Below the pieces are notes generated by a model. That model did no database searches. It worked only from the letters and a program-made list of their open reading frames with translations, and was not told where the DNA came from. Of a stretch of 6,847 nt of DNA, positions 1 to 5,750 are shown piece by piece. This DNA comes from Verrucomicrobiota bacterium (GTDB taxonomy: Bacteria > Verrucomicrobiota > Verrucomicrobiia > Limisphaerales > UBA9464). How positions within the stretch are numbered: the stretch's first letter is position 1; the number at the start of each line of letters is the position of its first letter. The stretch is taken from positions 1 through 6,847 of the forward strand of contig CANGMO010000118.1 of assembly GCA_947454295.1 (NCBI GenBank), in the 5' to 3' direction. The position numbers and the translations under genes are program-made.

Positions 1-804
1 AAGGCCGCCCAGTGTGGCCACCCGCACGAGCACCTGTGGCAAGTTATCACGTTGAACTGGCTGGGAACTTCGAGTGCCAGAATGCTCCGGCCGCGAATTC
101 CACCACCAAACGACTACTCCAAGAAGCCAGGTTATCCCGGCCTTCACCACGTGAACCGGGAGCAAGGTGACGAGGATGGCGAAGATCGCCAGATGCGTGA
201 GAACTGTCCGCCCGTTTGATCGGTGACGCATTCCGGGCACGAGAACGCCGACTGCCAGCAATCCGGTCGGGAATAGGAAATAGTACCAAAACTCATTGGT
301 TAAACTCCACAGGGGGCCATTGGTGCCGAAGGTTGGTGCGGTGATTCCCTGCAGGAAAGACAGGTTCGACAGGATTGTGTTGAGACCATGACTTGCGGGC
401 ACGAGGAGGGAGGGGCCGGAATGATAGTGCTCTCTCAACGTGCCGAGATACGCCGCGGGATTCATCTGTTGCCCCCATACGTCGAGGAGGAAGGTCCAGA
501 TCAATGCCGGGATCAGCACCGTCCACAGTCGCGATAGGCGGGCGATTGCATAGCGGGCCCACTGAAAATCTCCCTTCCGCCAGGCGTACACGACCGAGCC
601 GCCAACAAAGTAACCGGAAAGAACGAAGAAAATGACGACCGCCTGATGCCCCAGGCCCGACACGAAGTAAAACACCCGGATCGCGATGGATGGATGTTCC
701 AGGTTTGGAAAATCAATGAAAAGGAAGGCTCTCAGGTGACTCAGCATCACGATGAGTGCGCTGAGCCCTCGCACTCCATCGAGTAGTGGATCCCTTTTGT
801 TCAC
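1..804 (-). CDS. Acyltransferase 3 (AT3, OafA/YrhL-like) membrane protein, 3' end cut by the window
   Basis: Reading from a GTG at 804, 268 codons stay open to the window edge, so the C-terminus is missing; the family is usually 350-400 residues or more. The product fits the acyltransferase-3 family (PF01757): multi-spanning inner-membrane enzymes that O-acylate cell-surface sugars, lipopolysaccharide or other acceptors. Visible marks are the N-terminal LDGVRGLSAL block (residues 8-17), the family's R-X10-H motif as R12 and H23, the VIFFVLSGYF membrane segment (57-66), a basic ARLSRLW turn (about 88-94), and NGPLWSLTNEFWYYF (about 162-176) with its conserved Trp and Glu. Hydrophobic segments alternate with short loops. 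An in-frame TAA lies upstream near 880, and no ATG or TTG in frame precedes the GTG. No good Shine-Dalgarno is visible, so the start rests on family length. It is divergent from the di-heme gene. The acceptor substrate cannot be told. Confidence 0.85.
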   Translation of the reverse strand, partial: MNKRDPLLDGVRGLSALIVMLSHLRAFLFIDFPNLEHPSIAIRVFYFVSGLGHQAVVIFFVLSGYFVGGSVVYAWRKGDFQWARYAIARLSRLWTVLIPALIWTFLLDVWGQQMNPAAYLGTLREHYHSGPSLLVPASHGLNTILSNLSFLQGITAPTFGTNGPLWSLTNEFWYYFLFPTGLLAVGVLVPGMRHRSNGRTVLTHLAIFAILVTLLPVHVVKAGITWLLGVVVWWWNSRPEHSGTRSSQPVQRDNLPQVLVRVATLGGL

Positions 805-815
805 GTAGCGATCGA

Positions 816-845
816 GGATTGCCTTGGCTAACGGAAAGGCAATCC
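816..845. repeat. 10-bp perfect inverted repeat upstream of the acyltransferase
   Basis: GGATTGCCTT (816-825) and AAGGCAATCC (836-845) are exact reverse complements separated by 10 nt. The element ends 11 nt upstream of the GTG start at 804. It could be a dyad operator for a repressor or a hairpin in the acyltransferase 5' leader, where it would sit just in front of the initiation site. Which of these it is cannot be decided from one sequence. Confidence 0.5.
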
Positions 846-940
846 ACGAAAATGCAGAGAAGGGATTTACCGTTCCTTAACCAAATTGCGGCGGAAGCTG
901 CAAACTTGCTTCACGTGGCGCGTACAGCGTGTTCCCACGA

Positions 941-974
941 CGAGGGGCTTTTCCCTCGCCGATCGAAAGGGAAA
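941..974 (+). promoter_or_regulatory. Possible alternative hairpins at the ribosome binding site of the di-heme gene
   Basis: CGAGGG (941-946) can pair with CCCTCG (953-958) around a 6-nt loop. The overlapping TTTCCCT (950-956) can instead pair with AGGGAAA (968-974), which contains the purine-rich ribosome binding stretch just before the ATG at 979. The two pairings exclude each other, so one would expose and the other hide the site. Both stems are short and such overlaps can occur by chance, so this is tentative. Confidence 0.3.
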
Positions 975-978
975 CGCG

Positions 979-2247
979 ATGAAACCCAATCAGGTTCAAG
1001 TTCTCAGTCAGGTGTTCGTTGTCGGAATGGCCGCGGCAGTCGCAACGCTGTCCGCCGCCGCCCAGAATCAACCCCAGCCCCCGGCTTCCAACGGCAAGCG
1101 GCCGGCGCTGCGGAATCGAGGACCGGAAATGCCGTCGGCACCGGTCGGGAACCAAGGCTATGGAATGCCGCTCCCGGGCCTTAATCGGGCCGAATTGGCG
1201 GCGTTTGAGGCGGGATTGGACGAGTTTCTGCGCGCCGAAACCGCGGAGAGCGGTCTGGGACCCATCTTCAATGACGTGTCCTGCGTGGCCTGCCACTCCG
1301 CCCCGGCGCCTGGCGGCGCCAGCAACCGGCTCGTCACACGGTTCGGCCGTACGGCGAACGGCGTCTTTGATCCGCTCGAATCGCTGGGAGGGTCGCTCCT
1401 GCAGCTGATGGCCATCAATCCGGCGGTTCGGGAGGTGGTTCCGCCGCAGGCAAACGTCGTGGCCCGCCGTCAGTCGACTCCGCTGTTCGGAATGGGGCTC
1501 ATGGAAGCCATTCCTGACGCGACGCTGCGGCAGCTTGCGGCACGTCCCAAGCCGGACGGCGTGCGGGGGCGCGCTGCCGAGGTGGAGGATGTGGCGACCG
1601 GACAGCGCCGCGTCGGCCGACTCGGCTGGAAGGCCCAGCAGGCGACGCTGCTCGCCTTCGCCGGCGATGCGTATCTCAATGAAATGGGCATCACCAGCCG
1701 CCTGTTTCCGCATGAGAATGCCCCCAACGGGAACGCAGCGCTGCTGGCCGCATACGATCATGTTGCGGATCCTGAGGACGCAGTGGATCCGGCAACCGGC
1801 AAGAGCGACATCGATCTTGCCGCCGACTACATGCGCCTCCTGGCGGCGCCGCCGACGCTGAACCCGAGTCCTTCGGCGCGACAGGGCGAGGTGCTGTTTC
1901 AGCAGGTGGGATGCGCGGTCTGTCATGTGCCCGTGATCCCGACCGGGTTCTCTCCGGTCCAGGCGCTCAACCAGAAGCCGGTCTGGCTGTACTCCGATCT
2001 GCTGCTCCACGACATGGGCACGCTTGGGGATGGCATTGCGCAGGCTGCGGCCGGCCCCACGGAGATGCGGACCGCCCCGCTCTGGGGATTGCGTGCCAGT
2101 GCGCCGTATTTGCACGACGGGCGTGCTGCCGATGTGGACCAGGCGATCGTGGCCCATGACGGCGAGGCCCGCGCGGCGCGGGATCGCTACCTGCGGCTGA
2201 CTCCCTCGCAGCGACGCCAGTTGGCGGATTTCCTCAACACTCTCTGA
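979..2247 (+). CDS. Exported di-heme c-type oxidoreductase (DHOR / DUF1111 family)
   Basis: A protein of 422 residues. It has an N-terminal export signal (Lys2, hydrophobic stretch about 8-25, AAA before Gln29), so it is probably periplasmic. Two c-type haem sites are visible: CVACH at 102-106 and CAVCH at 312-316. Family blocks include LFGMGLMEAIPD (169-180), LLLHDMG (341-347) and RTAPLWGLRASAPYLHDGRA (364-383), the last carrying His379. This is the pattern of the di-heme oxidoreductase family PF06537 (DUF1111), related in layout to di-haem cytochrome c peroxidases; the electron donor and substrate of most members are unknown. The ATG at 979 was chosen over an in-frame ATG at 886 because it follows an AAGGGA ribosome binding stretch and starts directly with the signal peptide, whereas the upstream 31 residues are arginine-rich and unlike a secretion signal. 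It is divergent from the acyltransferase and convergent with the hydrolase, so probably monocistronic. Confidence 0.9.
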   Translation: MKPNQVQVLSQVFVVGMAAAVATLSAAAQNQPQPPASNGKRPALRNRGPEMPSAPVGNQGYGMPLPGLNRAELAAFEAGLDEFLRAETAESGLGPIFNDVSCVACHSAPAPGGASNRLVTRFGRTANGVFDPLESLGGSLLQLMAINPAVREVVPPQANVVARRQSTPLFGMGLMEAIPDATLRQLAARPKPDGVRGRAAEVEDVATGQRRVGRLGWKAQQATLLAFAGDAYLNEMGITSRLFPHENAPNGNAALLAAYDHVADPEDAVDPATGKSDIDLAADYMRLLAAPPTLNPSPSARQGEVLFQQVGCAVCHVPVIPTGFSPVQALNQKPVWLYSDLLLHDMGTLGDGIAQAAAGPTEMRTAPLWGLRASAPYLHDGRAADVDQAIVAHDGEARAARDRYLRLTPSQRRQLADFLNTL

Positions 2248-2270
2248 ATCCGGATCGGAACTCCGGGTTC
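2246..2270 (+). terminator. Hairpin at the di-heme gene stop codon
   Basis: GAATCCGGA (2246-2254) pairs with TCCGGGTTC (2262-2270) over 9 bp, including one G-U pair, with a 7-nt loop. It begins inside the TGA stop. No T-run follows, so it is at best a weak terminator or an mRNA 3'-end stabiliser. Confidence 0.4.
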
Positions 2271-2319
2271 AGCTTCCCAACTGAGGTGCCACGGGTACGG
2301 CCGTGACGCAGGGCAGGGA

Positions 2320-2352
2320 CAGGCGCAGGTTCGCTCAGCGGACCTGCGCCTG
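2320..2352. terminator. Strong hairpin between convergent genes, spanning the hydrolase stop codon
   Basis: The arms 2320-2334 and 2338-2352 form a 15-bp stem (11 perfect outer pairs, one T/G position, three inner pairs) around a 3-nt loop. That loop, TCA at 2335-2337, is exactly the complement of the TGA stop of the minus-strand hydrolase, so the gene's last codons form one arm. Its place between convergent genes fits a bidirectional terminator, but neither side is followed by a clear T-run. Confidence 0.5.
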
Positions 2353-3579
2353 ATAAACGAGGGTGTTGAACCGCTCGTAGAGTCCAAACTCGGCGTTGGG
2401 TGTGTGCTGCGCCCAGATCATCATGACCAGGCGCTCCTTTGGATCGATGGCGCAGTAGCAGGTCGAAGCCCCGTTCCAGCCAAAGGTGCCCTCGGATCCC
2501 AGCCATCCTGCCCGTGCCACGTCGGTTCGGATTTCCACACCGAGCCCGAATCCATCGCTGACCGGATAGATCTTGGTGGGCTTGGCCAGCCCGTGGAGCT
2601 GATCCATGCGCATGAGTTCCACCGTGCGGGGCGACAGCAGCCGGACGCCGTCGAGCGCGCCGCCGTTGAGGAGGAGATGTGCCAGGCGCAGGTAGTCGTG
2701 TGGCGTTGAATACAGTCCGCCCGCACCGGACGGCCAGCGGCCGCCCCCGGGAGTTGCCGGGATGCGCTTCAGGGATCCGTCCGATTGGCGTTCGTCGCGG
2801 TCGACCTGCCGGGCTCGCTTGGATTCAGGAACCACGAATCCCGTGTCGCTCATGGCGAGGGGCCGGAAGATGCGGGTCTGCAGGAATCGATCAAAGGGCA
2901 TCCCTGAGGCGATTTCCACCACGCGCCCCAGCACATCGGTGGAGATTCCATAAGTCCAGGCCTCGCCTGGCTGATGCTTGAGTGGAATCCGCGCCACGTA
3001 TTCCGCCGCTTCCGCCAGCGTCCCGAACGAGCCGCCCGAACGGACTTCCCCGGCGGCCATGGGGCTTCCGGCGGGCGGATCAAAGGAGACGATCCCCGAC
3101 GTGTGGGTGAGCAGATGGCGGATGAGGATGGGGCGTGCAGCCGGCTGTAGCACGATGCCTCCGTTGGCGTTGGTGACGGCGACCGGGGTGTTGGTGAAGG
3201 CGGGAATGAACCGGGAAAGCGGGTCATTGAGGCCAATGCGGCCCTCCTCCATGAGCATCAGGGTCGCAACCGTGGTGACGATCTTGGAAAGCGACGCGAT
3301 GGCGAAAAGGTCGTCGTTGCGGATCGGGCGGCCGGCACCGTTCGACACGCCCACGGCCCGCTCATACACGCGCCGCCCGTCGCGCGTTACTTCGATCACG
3401 AGCCCTGAGTACTGGTGCTGGGACACGAGTTCATCCGCGAAGGCGTCGAGTCGCTGCAGGCGCTGGGTGGAGAATCCCGCGATCTCGGCGGGGCCTGCGT
3501 TGAGGCGCATGGGACCCGCGGCAATGGGCAGCAACAAGGCGGCGAGGAGGGTGGGCAATGAACGGGTTCCGGGGCGCAT
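2335..3579 (-). CDS. Exported serine hydrolase, class C beta-lactamase / penicillin-binding-protein-like (PF00144)
   Basis: A protein of 414 residues from the ATG at 3579. The N-terminus (MRPGTRS then a Leu/Ala-rich stretch, about residues 8-22) looks like a signal peptide, so the enzyme is probably periplasmic. Catalytic marks of the beta-lactamase-related serine hydrolase family are present: S96-L97-S98-K99 (SxxK nucleophile and base), LLTHTSGI at 156-163, Y210 in WTYGIS (the Tyr of the YxN/YxS element) and FGWNGA at 366-371 in place of the HTG/KTG box. The replacement of HTG by WNG and the YGIS motif are more typical of esterase/peptidase members than of true AmpC, so resistance should not be assumed; the substrate is unknown. 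The frame stays open far upstream, across the antisense of the flagellin, but the signal peptide marks the start. No clear Shine-Dalgarno is seen. The 3' end is convergent with the di-heme gene. Confidence 0.88.
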   Translation of the reverse strand: MRPGTRSLPTLLAALLLPIAAGPMRLNAGPAEIAGFSTQRLQRLDAFADELVSQHQYSGLVIEVTRDGRRVYERAVGVSNGAGRPIRNDDLFAIASLSKIVTTVATLMLMEEGRIGLNDPLSRFIPAFTNTPVAVTNANGGIVLQPAARPILIRHLLTHTSGIVSFDPPAGSPMAAGEVRSGGSFGTLAEAAEYVARIPLKHQPGEAWTYGISTDVLGRVVEIASGMPFDRFLQTRIFRPLAMSDTGFVVPESKRARQVDRDERQSDGSLKRIPATPGGGRWPSGAGGLYSTPHDYLRLAHLLLNGGALDGVRLLSPRTVELMRMDQLHGLAKPTKIYPVSDGFGLGVEIRTDVARAGWLGSEGTFGWNGASTCYCAIDPKERLVMMIWAQHTPNAEFGLYERFNTLVYQAQVR

Positions 3580-3604
3580 TGGGAATGGGGTTGAAGAATG
3601 TGGC

Positions 3605-3631
3605 TCAAGATCGTTGGGAAACGGCCGATAC
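3605..3631 (+). promoter_or_regulatory. Probable sigma-28 (FliA) promoter of the first flagellin
   Basis: TCAAGATC (3605-3612), an 11-nt spacer, then GCCGATAC (3624-3631). The -10 octamer matches the enterobacterial FliA consensus GCCGATAA at 7 of 8 positions, the spacer is the consensus length, and the -35 matches TAAAGTTT at 5 of 8. The same -10 octamer occurs in front of fliD. Transcription would start near 3638, giving a leader of roughly 145 nt that contains all four hairpins described below. Confidence 0.6.
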
Positions 3632-3691
3632 TTCAAGTGTCGTGAGACACGGACCACCGGCGGTCTGGGAGAAAAGCCGGTTCGGGAAAAC

Positions 3692-3783
3692 GGTGGGATG
3701 CCCGATGAAAATGTCCTACCCGCAGCATGGACGCTGCGCAAATAGACGCCTCCGATAACCGGAGGCAACTCATGGATGGAGTT
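3692..3783 (+). promoter_or_regulatory. Structured mRNA leader of flagellin 1 (four hairpins)
   Basis: Consecutive hairpins: P0, GGTGGGA (3692-3698) with TCCTACC (3714-3720); P1, CGCAGC (3721-3726) with GCTGCG (3733-3738), loop AUGGAC; P2, GCCTCCG (3748-3754) with CGGAGGC (3760-3766), hiding a GGAGG; P3, AACTC (3767-3771) with GAGTT (3779-3783), loop AUGGAUG, ending directly at the ATG. P0 abuts P1 and P2 abuts P3, with an A-rich linker (3739-3747) between the pairs. The leader of the second flagellin folds the same way with compensatory base changes. The likely role is control of flagellin translation. Confidence 0.65.
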
Positions 3784-4587
3784 ATGGTTGTAAACACGAA
3801 TACCTCGGCCCAGGCGGGTGCCCGGCTGCTCAACGAATCGTCGGCCATGTTGGCCAAGTCGCTTTCCCGGCTCTCTTCGGGATCCCGACTCAGCTCGCCG
3901 GAGGATGATGCGGCGGGAACGGCAGTCTCGTTCCGGTTCGATGCGCAGATCAACCGCGTCACCGCGGCCAACACGAACCTGACCAATGCGGTCTCGTTCA
4001 GTCAGACCCAGGACGGCTTCCTCACCAAGGTCGCCAAGGCCCTGGATCGCATGTCCGAGCTCTCGGTCCTTGCTCAGGACGTCACCAAGACGGACAGCGA
4101 TCGCGGTCTGTACAACACCGAATTCCAGAAGCTGGCGTCCTACGTCTCGGATCTGGGAACGAAGGACTTCAACGGCGTGAGCCTCTTCAGCAGCTCGAGC
4201 ATGGCGGTCACTACCGACGGCGAGCAGCACACGGTGACCCTGGCGGGCACGAACCTTGGCTCCGGAACCTACACCGCCGCCACGAGCTCCGCCATCGACA
4301 CCACCGCCCACGCCAACACGGCGTTGACCAACATCAAGGCGGCGATCACCCAGCTGGCAACCGATCGTGCGACGGTGGGTGCCAATGTGTCGGTCCTGCA
4401 GGCCTACAGCTCCCAGATGGGAGTCCTGAAGGACAACCTCGCCTCTGCAAACAGCCGCATCAAGGACGTGGATGTGGCCGTGGAAAGCACGCAGTACGCC
4501 CGCTACAACATCCTGGTCCAATCGGGAACCGCGATGCTGGCGCAGGCCAACTCCCTGCCGCAGGCCGCCCTCAAGCTCTTGGGCTAA
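3784..4587 (+). CDS. Flagellin 1 (short flagellar filament protein)
   Basis: A protein of 267 residues, the subunit of the flagellar filament, exported through the flagellar type III apparatus and polymerised under the FliD cap. The N-terminal D0/D1 region shows VNTNT, SLSRLSSGS and DDAAGTAVS (about 3-49), followed by LDRMSELSVL (87-96). The C-terminal region shows SRIKDVDVAVES and ILVQSGTAMLAQANSLPQAALKLLG. Only a short middle part (about 135-190) joins them, so the outer D2/D3 domains are essentially absent; Salmonella FliC is near 495 residues. The start at 3784 gives a gap-free alignment with flagellin 2. An in-frame ATG at 3772 would add Met-Asp-Gly-Val and has a better-spaced GGAGG (3761-3765, 6 nt), but that GGAGG lies in hairpin P2. 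A third in-frame ATG at 3727 lies in the P1 loop and is unlikely. It is about 82% identical to flagellin 2 (49 differences in 267). Confidence 0.93.
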   Translation: MVVNTNTSAQAGARLLNESSAMLAKSLSRLSSGSRLSSPEDDAAGTAVSFRFDAQINRVTAANTNLTNAVSFSQTQDGFLTKVAKALDRMSELSVLAQDVTKTDSDRGLYNTEFQKLASYVSDLGTKDFNGVSLFSSSSMAVTTDGEQHTVTLAGTNLGSGTYTAATSSAIDTTAHANTALTNIKAAITQLATDRATVGANVSVLQAYSSQMGVLKDNLASANSRIKDVDVAVESTQYARYNILVQSGTAMLAQANSLPQAALKLLG

Positions 4588-4606
4588 GAGGCGCACGCCG
4601 ACCCCG

Positions 4607-4639
4607 GGGCGGGCGGCGGCGAATGAGCCGCCCCCGCCC
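4607..4639 (+). terminator. GC-rich hairpin after flagellin 1
   Basis: GGGCGGGCGGCGGC (4607-4620) pairs with GCCGCCCCCGCCC (4627-4639) over 13 bp with one bulged C and a GAATGA loop, 20 nt after the flagellin 1 stop. The next bases are purine-rich and the first T-run (TTTT) comes only about 14 nt later. Termination may therefore be partial, leaving read-through into flagellin 2. Confidence 0.55.
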
Positions 4640-4736
4640 GGAAGGGGAAGGTTTTGGAGAAGATTTGCCAGGCAGGGACGAAACTCCCGGTTTGGTTGGA
4701 GGCCGGCTGCCATTAAGTGCCGGTTGGGTTCAAACA

Positions 4737-4824
4737 GGTGGCACCCAAATCAAGCCCACCGCACGGCAGGGATGCCGTGGCAATAACAGATGCCCCGGAA
4801 ACGGGGTGACTCAAGGAAGGAGTC
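4737..4824 (+). promoter_or_regulatory. Structured mRNA leader of flagellin 2 (same four-hairpin architecture)
   Basis: P0, GGTGG (4737-4741) with CCACC (4756-4760); P1, CACGGC (4762-4767) with GCCGTG (4774-4779), loop AGGGAU; P2, CCCCG (4793-4797) with CGGGG (4802-4806), GAAA loop; P3, GACTC (4808-4812) with GAGTC (4820-4824), loop AAGGAAG. P3 contains the ribosome binding site (AAGGAAGGAG), 8 nt before the ATG at 4831. Compared with flagellin 1, P1 carries two compensatory pair changes, P2 one and P3 one. The GGA in the P1 loop and the first GGA in the P3 loop are 45 nt apart in both leaders. Confidence 0.65.
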
Positions 4825-4830
4825 GTTCGT

Positions 4831-5634
4831 ATGGTCATCAACACTAATACCCCGGCTAGCGCGGGAGCACGTCAGCTCAATGAATCCAGCGCTCTGCTGG
4901 CCAAGTCGCTGAGCCGACTCTCGTCCGGTTCGAAAATCGGATCTCCCGATGACGATGCTGCGGGTTCAGCGGTCTCGTTGCGCTTCGATGCGCAGATCAA
5001 CCGCGTCTCGGCTGCCAACACCAACGTGACCAATGCGGTCTCGTTCAGCCAGACCCAGGACGGTTTCCTGGGCAAGGTGGCGAAGGCCCTCGACCGTATG
5101 TCGGAACTGTCCGTTCTCTCGCAGGACGTGACCAAGACCGACACCGATCGTGGCCTCTACAACACGGAGTTCGCGAAACTGGGCACCTACATCAATGACC
5201 TTGCCACCAAGGACTTCAACGGTGTCAGCTTGTTCAGCGCCTCGGCTCAAAGCGTCACCACCGACAGCGATGCCCACACGGTCAGCATGACCGGTGTCAA
5301 CCTCGGTGCGGGCACCTACACGACGGCCAACTCGTCGACGGTGGATACCGCTGCCCACGCGGTCACGGCCCTCACCAACGTGAAGGCTGCGATCAACCAG
5401 CTGGCTACCGACCGCTCGACGGTGGGTGCCAATGTGTCCGTCCTCCAGTCCTACAGCAGCCAGCTCGGTGTGCTGAAGGACAACCTCGGTGCCGCGAACA
5501 GCCGCATCAAGGACGTGGACGTGGCGGTGGAAAGCACGCAGTACGCCCGCTACAACATCCTGGTGCAGTCCGGCACCGCGATGCTCGCGCAGGCGAACTC
5601 GCTGCCTCAGTCGGCGCTTCGCCTCTTGGGCTGA
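4831..5634 (+). CDS. Flagellin 2 (short flagellar filament protein, tandem paralogue)
   Basis: A protein of 267 residues with the same plan as flagellin 1: MVINTNT start, SLSRLSSGS, DDAAGSAVS, LDRMSELSVL with Arg89 near the position of the conserved D1 arginine of FliC, a short central part, and a C-terminus of SRIKDVDVAVES followed by ILVQSGTAMLAQANSLPQSALRLLG. The alignment with flagellin 1 needs no gaps; 26 of the 49 differences fall in residues 111-190, the surface-exposed centre, while residues 231-260 are identical. The ATG at 4831 has a clear Shine-Dalgarno (GGAG at 4819-4822, 8-nt spacing) lying within hairpin P3. I found no sigma-28 type promoter in 4588-4830, so it may depend on read-through from flagellin 1 or on a promoter type I do not recognise. 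The two flagellins probably build a composite filament or are used under different conditions. Confidence 0.94.
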   Translation: MVINTNTPASAGARQLNESSALLAKSLSRLSSGSKIGSPDDDAAGSAVSLRFDAQINRVSAANTNVTNAVSFSQTQDGFLGKVAKALDRMSELSVLSQDVTKTDTDRGLYNTEFAKLGTYINDLATKDFNGVSLFSASAQSVTTDSDAHTVSMTGVNLGAGTYTTANSSTVDTAAHAVTALTNVKAAINQLATDRSTVGANVSVLQSYSSQLGVLKDNLGAANSRIKDVDVAVESTQYARYNILVQSGTAMLAQANSLPQSALRLLG

Positions 5635-5662
5635 TCGTTGATTCGCAGTAGATTACAAAGAA

Positions 5663-5700
5663 CCCGGAAGGCCGAAAGGTCTTCCGGGATCTCTTGTTTT
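5663..5700 (+). terminator. Rho-independent terminator after flagellin 2
   Basis: CCCGGAAGGCC (5663-5673) pairs with GGTCTTCCGGG (5678-5688), 11 bp with one G-U pair and a GAAA tetraloop. It is followed by a T-rich tail (5690-5700, ending TTGTTTT). This is the clearest intrinsic terminator in the window and separates the flagellin transcripts from fliD. Confidence 0.85.
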
Positions 5701-5710
5701 GGGATGGCGC

Positions 5711-5738
5711 TAAAGTTTTACCGGGGGGCTGCCGATAC
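5711..5738 (+). promoter_or_regulatory. Sigma-28 (FliA) promoter of fliD
   Basis: TAAAGTTT (5711-5718) is an exact match to the enterobacterial FliA -35 octamer, and GCCGATAC (5731-5738) matches 7 of 8 positions of the -10. The spacer is 12 nt, one longer than the 11-nt consensus. Transcription should start around 5743-5746, only 5-8 nt before the fliD ATG. This implies that late flagellar genes here use a FliA-type sigma factor. Confidence 0.85.
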
Positions 5739-5750
5739 CGAGTTTGGACT

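Noticed and set aside
877..2157. 426-codon minus-strand frame opposite the di-heme gene
   Set aside because: The product is Arg/His/Gly-rich without any recognisable motif, and the plus strand encodes a clear di-heme protein. It is a shadow frame.
3748..3766. TCCGATAA at 3751-3758 as a sigma-28 -10 element
   Set aside because: There is no -35 at the right distance and transcription would start inside the ribosome binding region; the bases are better explained as part of the P2 hairpin.
2335..4713. Very long minus-strand reading frame (792 codons) covering the hydrolase and the antisense of flagellin 1
   Set aside because: Only the part from 3579 down has family motifs and a signal peptide. 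The upstream half is the mirror of the flagellin coding sequence and leader, kept open by GC-rich codon bias.
4739..4755. TGGCAC at 4739-4744 as a sigma-54 promoter for flagellin 2
   Set aside because: The required GC of the -12 element is not at the correct 10-nt distance from the GG.
3692..4824. c-di-GMP class I (GEMM) riboswitch in the flagellin leaders
   Set aside because: Some short stretches look similar (GGCAA, a GAAA tetraloop), but the two-helix aptamer with its tetraloop receptor and conserved joining sequences is not present. The leaders are instead a row of simple hairpins.
4588..4830. Short reading frames between the two flagellins
   Set aside because: They have no family features, no convincing ribosome binding site, and overlap a terminator hairpin and the leader structure.
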